Assembly (NCBI GenBank): GCA_026770575.1 | Contig: MU658185.1 | Location: forward strand, 1-10,166 | Source: Pelagophyceae sp. CCMP2097 | Taxonomy: Eukaryota > Sar > Pelagophyceae | Direction of reading: 5' to 3' | Length of the DNA: 10,166 nt | Shown: positions 1 through 7,825 of the stretch, one piece after another | Layout: every line of letters starts with the position of its first letter | Position numbering within the stretch: the first letter of the stretch is position 1 | Translations under genes and position numbers: made by a program | The notes under the pieces: model-generated | What the model saw: only the letters and a program-made list of their open reading frames with translations | Told to the model about the DNA's origin: nothing | Database searches by the model: none

Positions 1-21
1 ACTGACGTTGAATAAACGGCA

Positions 22-38
22 AGGACCCTTCGGGTCCT
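22..38. repeat. Small perfect hairpin
   Basis: A 7-bp perfect inverted repeat (AGGACCC and GGGTCCT) surrounds a 3-nt TTC loop. It lies at the window edge, inside or just beyond the possible minus-strand first exon, in moderately AT-rich DNA. No function can be assigned; it may simply be part of an untranslated region or intron. Confidence 0.6.
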
Positions 39-121
39 CAATCATTCTGGCAAGGGGGCCTGACATCCACCACACCGCGGTCGACGCTGGAGGCGCTGAG
101 GCGGCGGCCCCGGCCCGCCAT
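38..121 (-). CDS. Possible first exon of a minus-strand gene leaving the window
   Basis: On the minus strand an ATG at 121-119 opens a short frame (MAGRGRRLSASSVDRG...) that reaches a TGA at 40-38. The first 15 codons end almost only in G or C, like the real exons elsewhere in this window, and a GTGTGG donor-like site occurs at 75-74. The coding exon may therefore be 121-76, with splicing to exons outside the window. The basic start followed by Ser/Ala could be a nuclear or organelle-targeting N-terminus. The alternative is that this is chance open frame in GC-rich DNA. No product can be named. Confidence 0.2.
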   Translation of the reverse strand: MAGRGRRLSASSVDRGVVDVRPPCQND

Positions 122-852
122 CTAGGGGCCACCCGTCTCACCCTCTAGCCGTTTGGCATAGCTTCCGACGGTACTCGGCGAACAATTTCGTATTTTTCGC
201 AAAATATTCTAAGTTCTTGCGGAAACGTTGAACTCTCAACTTCCTCTGACATCCACGAATATGCAGTCCAAATGTTCAGAAGCGCTCTATAAAATTTTTG
301 AATCCCCCCAAAATCCACCGAAAAGGGAACTATGAGTCGGCTAGATTTGTAGCAACCACGAAATTGGCACACAAGCCGTTGGGCCTGGCCCAACACCTCC
401 TCCCCAAATATTGGCGTTGCTACAAATCGCGAACCCGGCTCACTGACCTCCGCCGATTTAACGTCAAATGCAAGGTCACTTTAGCTTTTTTCTTTAAAAG
501 CCTCGCTTTCACCCCCTATCAATACGACGATATCAATAATATCATCGAGGCTTATATCAAATCTAAGAATCGCACGTATAGAAATGTCAAATAACCAAAA
601 TTTTAAACGAGCTTACGTTGAACTTTAATCGTGATTATCTCAGCGCAGACCCCGTCCGCGGAGCTAAAGTTGACGGATTCTGAAAGCTTGCGTCGAGACG
701 CGCCGACAACATCAAACAGTTTGTCTCAATTCGAGAATCGTGATTTTGAAAAGCGGGTCTACCTGAATTTTGACTCGGACTCCGAAGAAAAAAAAGCGAT
801 ACTGTTCGTGCCCGACTCGCCGCGCCCCGCCGCCGCGCTGTCCGGCACCGGC
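122..852. other. AT-rich non-genic interval upstream of KRR1
   Basis: This 730-bp stretch is far more AT-rich than the coding DNA around it, especially 180-620. Frames occur on both strands (145-396 minus, 298-594 plus), but their codon third positions show no G/C bias and they overlap a foldback repeat, so I do not call them genes. The sequence AATCGTGATT occurs twice (627-636 and 736-745), and TGACATCCAC occurs at 61-70 and 247-256. The 3' part, from about 600, presumably carries the KRR1 promoter and 5' untranslated region; I see no clear TATA box. Confidence 0.6.
334..441. repeat. Foldback (MITE-like) inverted repeat
   Basis: A perfect 13-bp inverted repeat, GATTTGTAGCAAC at 344-356 and GTTGCTACAAATC at 416-428, encloses 59 bp. 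At the centre lies a second near-perfect palindrome, GTTGGGCC-T-GGCCCAAC (378-394). The outer arms extend imperfectly as GAGTCGG (334-340) against CCGGCTC (435-441), 6 of 7 pairs. This nested structure resembles a miniature foldback transposable element or a structured RNA hairpin. No obvious target-site duplication was found. A chance origin for both nested palindromes seems unlikely. Confidence 0.6.
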
Positions 853-2249
<1,397 letters not shown>

Positions 2250-2775
2250 AAGCAAACGCGAAAGCCGGCCGGCCTAAACGCGAGGATCGCGCCTAATTCG
2301 CGTCGCGAGAAAACGCCAGCCCCGAGGAGCAGCGTGGAGACGTCGACGGAGAAGCAGCCCGTGTCGTCGGGGACGAAGTCGCGGTCACAAGGTGCGCGCG
2401 TTTTGCGCCGTCGCGAGCGAACGCCGGCCGCCGCCGCTCGAGAAGAATTCTTGCGACAGCATTTTCAAACCACTGAGACAATCATCCGGGAAGTCGACTA
2501 GTCACCCTACCCTAGTGCCGCCCGGCGCTGCGGACGACGCACGCGGAGCTTCGGCATGCGCGCGCCGGCGCTGAGGGCAGCATGGACGACGCCCCTTCTG
2601 ATCGGGATCCAGTCGGTCCCTCGCGCGACGGGTCCGGAGAGGCTCAGGGATAGGGTCTTCGGGGAAGGCGGATGAGATACAGAGGTCCTCGCCTCGGCGC
2701 GCGACGCTGCGAGGGCCGGGGGAGCGCTTTCGTCTTCAGGACTTTAGTCGTCCTTTCGCCGCGGGCCGCGCGGAT
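2250..2775. other. Convergent intergenic interval, no gene seen
   Basis: This 526-bp interval separates the KRR1 stop from the stop of the minus-strand JmjC gene, so it should hold both 3' untranslated regions. Short frames (2392-2574 plus, 2293-2481 minus) have no recognisable motif and mixed codon third positions. No AATAAA is seen on either strand. A weak hairpin, AGGAC and GTCCT around 7 nt, lies near 2740. Confidence 0.6.
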
Positions 2776-4132
2776 TTAGCCGCCCGAGTCCCAGATGCCG
2801 TCGGGCACAATGCCGCCCGGCGGCGGCGGCGCACGCTCGAGCGGGTCCGCGGCGCGCGCGGCGGCGCCGGCGCGCGCGGCGGCGCCGTCGGCCTTTGCCT
2901 TTTGCAGCGCGAGCTTGATCATGGACTTCTTTTGCGTCGTCGGCACGGCGTCAAAGCGCATGGTGAAGCGCAGCGTCAGCGACAGCGCCGGCGACCCGAC
3001 GCACTCCACGTCGTGGTACCTAGGCGCATTGGTGCCAAATGAGCGTGGGCTGCCAAAGTGAGCGTGGGCCGCCCGAGACGGACGCCGCGCCGACAGGCCC
3101 GCAGGGACGACGAGGCAGTCGCCCGCGTCGAGGACGGCGAGCTCGCCGCGCGCGCCCTTGGGCTCCTACGACGCGGTCCGTCGTCATCGCAGACGGGCCC
3201 GCCGGTCGACGGGGGGGAGCGGCGACTCGCCGGCTTGTCGAGGCCGTGGACGTCGGCGAGCGTACCGTCGACGCAAAACGTCCCGTCGAGCACCTGGCGC
3301 ATCGCGGTCGCATGCTCGCGCGCGGTCGGTCCGTCTGCGGCGCGCGCGCCTCCGGCAGGGCGGTTGTCTCGATGGCGGGGCTTGGACGGACGCCGGGGTG
3401 GACAGTGGCCGGCAGCGTGCCCGCGGCGACGGCGGCGCGGACGTCCGCCGGCGGGCAGAGGAAAAACGCCTTCTGCCCCGCGAGTTGGAAGATGAGCGAG
3501 TGTTGCGTGTCGCAGTGCAGCGGCGTGCGCGTGCCGCCGGCGCCGGCCCAGACGGACGCCTTTGAAAAATCGAGCGCGTCGAAGAGGTCGTCGCCGACCA
3601 ACGCGCGGAGCTCGTCGTCGCGCAGCTCGACGTCACCGCGGATCTGCCAGGGCGAGGCGCCCGCCTGCGACGAGGCCACCAACCACTCGTAAAATTGCAG
3701 CGACGGCATGACCGCCGCGTGCGTGCCCTGGCACCGCTGCTTGGTAAAGGCCCTGCCGGCGCCATAGACCGCGCTCGGGTAGAAAGTCGCGATGGACTGC
3801 GTCGACGCGACAGCCATGGAGCCACCTACTCGATGCATGAAGAGGGACCGCAGTCGAGGGGCCGTGGGCCTGGGGAGGTGCGGCTCCCGTGCATCGGACG
3901 CCGATCGACGGACTCCAGCCTAGCATGCGCGGTGACGGACTGCGCGCAAAACGTCGTTGCGCGCTCGCGTCGCGCAAAAATGCACCGACGGACCTTGCAC
4001 ATCGGCGCCGAGCGCGCCGCGGAAGACCGCGCCGCCGTCGGCCTCGTCCTTGGAACACTGGCCGGCGACGAAGACCGAGGGCGCGACGCCGGCCTCCTCG
4101 CGCGCCGCGTTGCACCAGCCTTGTTGCGTCAT
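2776..4132 (-). CDS. JmjC/cupin-8 Fe(II)/2-oxoglutarate oxygenase-like protein
   Basis: Proposed exons on the minus strand are 4132-3937, 3825-3388, 3334-3231, 3165-3095 and 3019-2776, giving 350 residues in one frame. The family hydroxylates proteins or RNA using Fe(II) and 2-oxoglutarate. The JmjC core is clear: TPLHCDTQHSLIFQLAGQ supplies the HxD iron ligands (H169, D171), and LDAGDCLVVPAGLYHDVE, rebuilt by removing a 75-nt intron (3094-3020), supplies the distal His (H272). GSPALSLTLRF follows as the closing strand. Introns 1 (111 nt) and 2 (53 nt) are less certain. Intron 3 ends at the TAG at 3168-3166 and starts either at a GC donor (3230) or a GT donor (3251). The order of motifs resembles TYW5, but the specific substrate is unknown. 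The tail is Ala/Pro-rich. Exon 1 has strong G/C third positions, and a CAG just upstream of the ATG could mean a further 5' exon. The gene converges on KRR1 and diverges from the gene at 4574. Confidence 0.7.
3020..3094 (-). other. Intron that splits the JmjC iron-site motif
   Basis: On the minus strand the intron starts GTCGGCGC at 3094 and ends GCCTAG at 3020 (phase 2). Splicing joins ...CCTGCGGGCCT to GTACCACGACGTG and yields PAGLYHDV, the typical end of a JmjC iron site. Unspliced, the frame runs into Arg-rich sequence. Inside the intron the 14-bp stretch CCCACGCTCA-TTTGGC occurs twice as a near-repeat. Confidence 0.75.
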
Positions 4133-4573
4133 CCGGGGTCGGGCCTGAATCAGAAGGGTGCTTGCTTCCTGTGGACACGACTCGGACTTCGTGTTGAACT
4201 CTCCACGAATTCTCCACGAAGCTTCTTCTAAAGCTCTCTCTCCGAAAATGATGCAAATGCACCGTGGCACGTTGAACACGCCTTGTACGTGCGAGGGACT
4301 TGTACACTATATGGGCCGTGCCCTCCTTGCACGTGCTCCAGATATACTCGGCGTCCTCCTTTCGACTGAATTCTTTTTCATCGGCGGCTCCGAGTCCGAG
4401 TCGCAGCCCTCGCGCGCCCTGCTCTTCGACGACACGCTTCGCGCAAGTTCTTTTTCTCCACAGCCCAGCCACTTTTGAATATTTCAGTTTCCGACGACGA
4501 AGGTGTTTTGGGCGATAACTAAACTCTCTTTTTCGACGTTTCCCGGCCTCGTGCGTCGTCGCGGCGTCGCGCG
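4133..4573. promoter_or_regulatory. Divergent promoter region
   Basis: This 441-bp interval lies between the starts of two divergent genes and is less GC-rich than either. It holds a palindromic G-box/E-box GCACGTGC (4329-4336), a tandem pair of TCTCCACGAA (4200-4209 and 4211-4220, period 11), and a TATA-like TATATGG near 4309. Open frames here have no coding bias. Assignment as a shared promoter is inferred from position; no transcription start can be placed. Confidence 0.4.
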
Positions 4574-5011
4574 ATGGGGGACAGAGGGTGGTACTCGAAC
4601 GACATGATGGACGAGAACCACGACAACGGCGCGCCGGCGGCGAAGGACGCGTGCAAGCGCACGCGGGACACTGCCGAAGGGCAGCTCATCGAGGGGGGCA
4701 TCAAGCGGCTGCGGATACAGGCGGCGTACGAGGTGCACGCGCACCAGGCGCATCACGCTGCGCCGCCCGCGGCCATCGCGCCGACGATGCTCCGACCGCC
4801 GCCGTCGCGGACCGCGTCTGCGGACGCGTCGCTCGAGGCCGTCGACGACGCCGACTACACGCGCTTCAACGTGTACCTCGGCCAGCTCCACTACGAGCGC
4901 TCGTGCGTCGGCGCTTCGGGAGATGCAGCAAAATTCACCCCCCGGGGCCCGGGGCCGAATCGCGCCGAAAGAGAGGGGGGCGGCCGTGGGGCGGCCGTTC
5001 TGAAAGCTTAA
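4574..5011 (+). CDS. Small basic/nuclear protein with VCF1 (FAM104)-like C-terminal helix motif
   Basis: The frame from ATG 4574 encodes 145 residues if unspliced. Visible features are an acidic/Asn start (NDMMDENHDNG), a basic patch KRTRD...KRLRIQ (about residues 34-50) that could be a nuclear localisation signal, a His/Ala/Pro-rich linker, and a helix-like motif DDADYTRFNVYLGQLHYERS (about 91-110). The pattern Y-x-x-[IF]-N-x-x-L-x-x-[AL]-H-[FY] resembles the C-terminal segment of VCF1/FAM104 proteins, which bind the VCP/p97 ATPase; basic N-terminal patches are also seen there. A GTGCGTCGG donor at 4903, identical in type to other donors here, suggests a 69-nt intron to AG at 4971, leaving 122 residues and the same TAA stop. 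Codons after 4910 lose the G/C third-position bias, which supports the intron. The VCF1 comparison is from memory of a short motif and is weak. Confidence 0.6.
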   Translation: MGDRGWYSNDMMDENHDNGAPAAKDACKRTRDTAEGQLIEGGIKRLRIQAAYEVHAHQAHHAAPPAAIAPTMLRPPPSRTASADASLEAVDDADYTRFNVYLGQLHYERSCVGASGDAAKFTPRGPGPNRAEREGGGRGAAVLKA

Positions 5012-5131
5012 TTGTTCGAACGACCGAACACGGTGCTTTTTGTGGGGCGACGCCATCGCGTAACTTTGAACGTGGACAGGCGCCGGCGCGACTCCATCGG
5101 ATGAGCCCCCACCTCGGCATCCCCGCGATCG

Positions 5132-5137
5132 AATAAA
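5132..5137 (+). terminator. Polyadenylation signal AATAAA
   Basis: A canonical AATAAA lies about 120 nt after the stop of the plus-strand gene at 4574-5011 and before an AT-rich, T-rich stretch (TTGTTACG, GTTGTTAG). The assignment rests on motif and position. Confidence 0.45.
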
Positions 5138-5262
5138 CCTTGTTACGTAAAAAGTTGTTAGTCTTGACGACGGGCCGCCACTTTCGGGGACGGAACGGGA
5201 ACGACTCCTCGTGGTCAGGTGCCGCAATATTGCGATGCGTGCCGGTTTTCGACGCAAGAAGC

Positions 5263-5268
5263 TTTAAT
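5263..5268 (-). terminator. Possible polyadenylation signal ATTAAA
   Basis: The minus strand reads ATTAAA here, about 104 nt past the proposed stop of the minus-strand gene at 5372. ATTAAA is the commonest variant of the canonical signal in many eukaryotes. Evidence is positional only. Confidence 0.35.
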
Positions 5269-5371
5269 GCCGCTTCTCGGCTGTGAGGCGGGGCCATCGA
5301 GATCCAGAGGGTGCCGACGCCGCAGCTCGCTTGGAGGTTCCGAGACGGCCGGCGCGAGGAGTTCAAAGAGT

Positions 5372-6102
5372 TCAAGTTACAACAAAGTGGGGCTGGTTTT
5401 GTGGCGCGCCGGCGGCGAACGCGGCAATGTCGGCGCGGACGGCCGCGCGGAACTTGGCCTTGTGGCCCTTTGGCAGGCGGGGGAGCGCCATGGCGTCGAC
5501 GCTCGCCGTGCGCAGGCTCGCCTGCAAGGCTCCGGGCTCCGTCGCCCGCGTCCGCGACGAGCGAAACAGCGTCGGCAGCGACCGCGCTGGTGCAACCGTC
5601 GAGGATGGACTCGAGTGCGCGTCCGGTCGACCGGCGACGTGCGTCCCCGTGCGCGCGGCGGCGACCTATTTCGCCGTGACGCCGTCGTCGCTCGGCGCGG
5701 CAAAGAGCGGCGTATGAATTGAGACGCCGCGCCGCACCGCTACGACGCCCGTCGGGTCGACGAGGTGGTCGAGATTGTCGGTGTTGAACGAGTGCCACGT
5801 CGGCGTCGTCAGGTTGTAGCGCGGCGCCATCGCGTCGACATATCGGCTGCTCTTGGCGTTCGGCGGCCGCAGCCGCCGCTGCAGCCTCGGGCGGTCGATC
5901 GGCTTGAGCTGCTTCGCCTTATTTTCGTTCGATGCGCGTGAGACGAGGCCTCCGAGGAAAGATTCTCACGCGCCTTGTTTCTTCGGGCCCGCTGCTCTGC
6001 TGCTAGGGATGGCGCCTCTCCAGAGGTCTGGGAAGAAGACGCCGCCGTGGGGACATTCCCGAGCAGCGATTGAAGATCCAACTCGCTCCAGACGAGTTCC
6101 AT
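5372..6102 (-). CDS. Unrecognised multi-exon gene
   Basis: I do not recognise this product. Proposed exons are 6102-6055 (MELVWSELDLQSLLGN), 6002-5970, 5917-5738 and 5665-5372, giving 184 residues; introns 1 and 2 are both 52 nt, the second with a GTGAGA donor. The best-supported coding stretch is 5917 onward (AKQLKPIDRPRLQRRL..., then RYVDAMAPRYNLTTPTWHSF and NLDHLVDPTGVVA), with strong G/C third positions. A second good stretch ends RLPKGHKAKFRAAV...QPHFVVT before TGA 5374-5372. Both stretches share one frame, interrupted by a TAG at 5668-5666. I read that TAG as a splice acceptor; the donor could be at 5737 (GTGCGG), 5725, or the TAG may be a true stop, making the last part a separate exon or gene. 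The protein is basic, with no membrane segment or signal peptide. It starts divergently from the RRM gene. Confidence 0.45.
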
Positions 6103-6251
6103 CGCGACGACTCGAATACGGCTCGACTCGACCCGGGGCCGCGGGTTCTGCCACAATTTCTGCAGGGGCGGCGTTCGAGCGTGCGGAACCGAGGGACACC
6201 GTCTCGAGGTTGGCGACGGCGGAGACCCAGCCCGGGCGTTCAACGCGTCCG
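6103..6251. promoter_or_regulatory. Short divergent promoter region
   Basis: Only 149 bp separate the proposed starts of the minus-strand unknown gene and the plus-strand RRM/zinc-knuckle gene, so a shared bidirectional promoter is likely. Codon bias is absent here in all frames. I see no TATA box. If the RRM gene starts upstream at ATG 6009 instead, this interval would vanish, but the codon use argues against that. Confidence 0.35.
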
Positions 6252-7704
6252 ATGAGGTCCGAGAAGGCGACGAAGCGACGAGCGCGGAAGAAGAACAAGG
6301 GGCCGAAGCCGGGCACGGAGGCGGCGGTCGGCTCGCCGTCGCCGGGTTCCGACGATGAAGGGAATGAAAGCCCCGACGACGGCGCCGACGACGCGGTGCG
6401 CTCTGCCGCCACTGCTTCACAACTCACCGGCTTCGGACAGGTCGTCGCTGCGTCGCCGACGCCCGTCGCGGTCGCCGCGCCGGCGACGCCCGCCGCGCGA
6501 GCCTCGCCGGCGGGAGAGACGGCGGTGCCGGCCACGACGCCGCGGTCCATATCAAAGTGGTGCGTTCCCGGACTGCCGTCGCAGCGTTTTGAAACGGGGC
6601 CCGCAGGTGCAACAAGTTCATGGCGACGACGCGCGTCGGCATCGTCGCCGAGGAGTCGACGCTCGAGGACACGCCCATCGGCGACTTTATCATCCAGGGC
6701 TTCTCGCAGCGCTGCGCGGCCGAGAACGCCCGGGACTCCGACGACGAGGGCGCCGCCGCAGAGGACGATGGCCCCGCCTTCGACCGGGGCGTGCCCGAGG
6801 GCGAGTCGGAGGCGAACGCGCCGCTGGACGACATAGAGCAGCGAAAGGTCTTCGCCGGCAACCTACCCTTCGCGGCCAACGAGGAAGCGGTGCGCAAGCT
6901 CTGCGAGAGATTCGGCCGCGTCGATTCCGTCTCGCTGCCGCTGATGCGCGGCGACGGCCCGCGGAGCGGCAAGCCCGCGGGCTACGCCATCGTCGTCTTC
7001 CAGACAGAAGCCTTCGCCGTCGCCGCCGCCGCGGCGCTGAACAGCATGCCCTTCATGGGCCGCGAGATCCGCGCCAACCGCTCGGCGGACAACGCCTCGG
7101 AGTCGGCCGGTGCGTTTGGGCGGCCTCGGAGACGCGCCCCGGAGAGTCGCCGCGCCTCCAAGCCGGCGTTTCAGGCAGCAAGCGCAAGCGGGCGTCCGAG
7201 GCGAACCGTTACTTTGGCGGCGGGACGCCGAAGAAGGACACGAAGCGCAACCCGTGCTCGCTCTGCGCGCAGACGGGGCACGTCATGGAGGGGTGCCCGC
7301 ACAGCCTCTGCAGCCGGTGCCTGCGCAAGGGCCACGGCCCGCGCGACTGCCGCCACAAGGCCGTAAAGTTGCCGGAGATCTGCACCGCCTGCGGCAAGTA
7401 CGGCCACACGTGGAAGTGGTGCGAGGAGACGGACGGCGACAAACGGCTCGCCGACGGCGCAAAGTGCATCATCTGCGCCGAGCGGGGACACCTCGACTGC
7501 TCCAAGACGCAAAAGCCGCCAAGGACGCCCGACGTCTACTGCGCCTGGTGCGCCCGGAACGGTCAGTGGAGCGACCCGCGAACCCTTTCCAAGAGACTAA
7601 CCTTTTCCGAGAGGCGTGGACCACCCACCTCTTCGATCATCCTAGGCCACACCGAGCCGAGCTGCCCGGCGCGCTCGAGCGCCCGCTCCTCCCAGCAAAG
7701 ATGA
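6252..7704 (+). CDS. RRM and five-CCHC zinc-knuckle RNA-binding protein (AIR/ZCCHC7-like knuckles)
   Basis: The model is join(6252..6559, 6607..7109, 7175..7561, 7646..7704), 418 residues. The N-terminus is Lys/Arg-rich (KATKRRARKKNKG), then acidic and Ala/Pro-rich. Exon junction 1 gives SKWCNKFMATTR. One RRM lies at about 183-260, with RNP2-like VFAGNL and RNP1-like GKPAGYAIVVF. Five zinc knuckles follow: C298-C301-H306-C311, C316-C319-H324-C329, C340-C343-H348-C353, a shortened C368-C371-H376-C379, and C393-C396-H401-C406. The fifth is rebuilt by splicing the 84-nt last intron (7562-7645). Introns 1 and 2 are 47 and 65 nt and start GTGCGTT. Five clustered knuckles with an atypical fourth recall AIR1/2 and ZCCHC7, exosome/TRAMP cofactors, but those lack an RRM, so the role is inferred as nuclear RNA binding or surveillance. 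The start ATG is chosen because codon bias begins there. Confidence 0.82.
6560..6606 (+). other. 47-nt phase-2 intron
   Basis: GTGCGTTCCC...CCCGCAG. Removal joins SK-W-CNKF across the junction and links the low-complexity N-terminal exon to the exon carrying the RRM. Length and donor match introns in the neighbouring minus-strand gene. Confidence 0.75.
7110..7174 (+). other. 65-nt phase-1 intron between RRM and zinc knuckles
   Basis: GTGCGTTTGG...GTTTCAG. It separates the end of the RRM exon (NASESAG) from the basic linker GSKRKRASEANRYF that leads to the first knuckle. Reading frame changes across the junction, so splicing is required for one protein. Confidence 0.85.
7562..7645 (+). other. 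84-nt phase-1 intron inside zinc knuckle 5
   Basis: GTCAGTGG...ATCCTAG. It is 84 nt and open in frame, so retention would insert 28 residues between CAWCARNG and HTEPSC and destroy the CX2CX4HX4C spacing of the fifth knuckle. Splicing gives an exact knuckle. Confidence 0.85.
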
Positions 7705-7825
7705 CTTTTTGTGCCATCGACGCTCCATCCCCAATGAGACGCGTTCGAACCGTCAAATGTAATCTCCCTTGTTAGACGCCAGCCTTTGCACACGACTCTT
7801 GAGGTCCGGCTCCATGTTTACGTGA

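Larger units (their letters stand above)
5012..5371. other. Convergent intergenic interval, no gene seen
   Basis: This 360-bp interval lies between two convergent genes. It is moderately AT-rich and carries 3'-end signals for both strands. A TGTTCG...CGAACA inverted repeat (5013-5018 and 5025-5030) occurs at its left end. Long frames cross it on both strands but without codon bias. Confidence 0.55.

Noticed and set aside
145..594. Overlapping open frames (83 aa minus, 98 aa plus) in the AT-rich left region
   Set aside because: Codon third positions lack the G/C bias of real exons here, no motif is recognisable, and both frames cross the foldback repeat.
631..852. In-frame extension of KRR1 back to a GTG at 631
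   Set aside because: No ATG lies in that stretch, the sequence is less GC-rich, and homology to KRR1 starts after 853; GTG starts are not expected in a nuclear gene.
2392..2574. 60-codon plus-strand frame in the KRR1/JmjC convergent gap
   Set aside because: Short, no motif, mixed codon use; probably 3' untranslated DNA.
2999..3004. GTGCGT donor-like site on the minus strand inside the last JmjC exon
   Set aside because: It falls within a sensible JmjC strand (YHDVECVGSPALSLTLRF); splicing there would remove it.
5540..5625. Alternative minus-strand frame ESILDGCTSAVAADAVSLVADAG as an exon
   Set aside because: It is reasonably coded, but an adjacent frame runs continuously into the clear last exon and matches the frame of the preceding exon; I kept the latter, with low certainty.
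6009..6251. Upstream ATG at 6009 as start of the RRM gene
   Set aside because: Codons from 6009 to 6250 show no G/C third-position bias, while the opposite strand carries plausible exons of the minus-strand gene.
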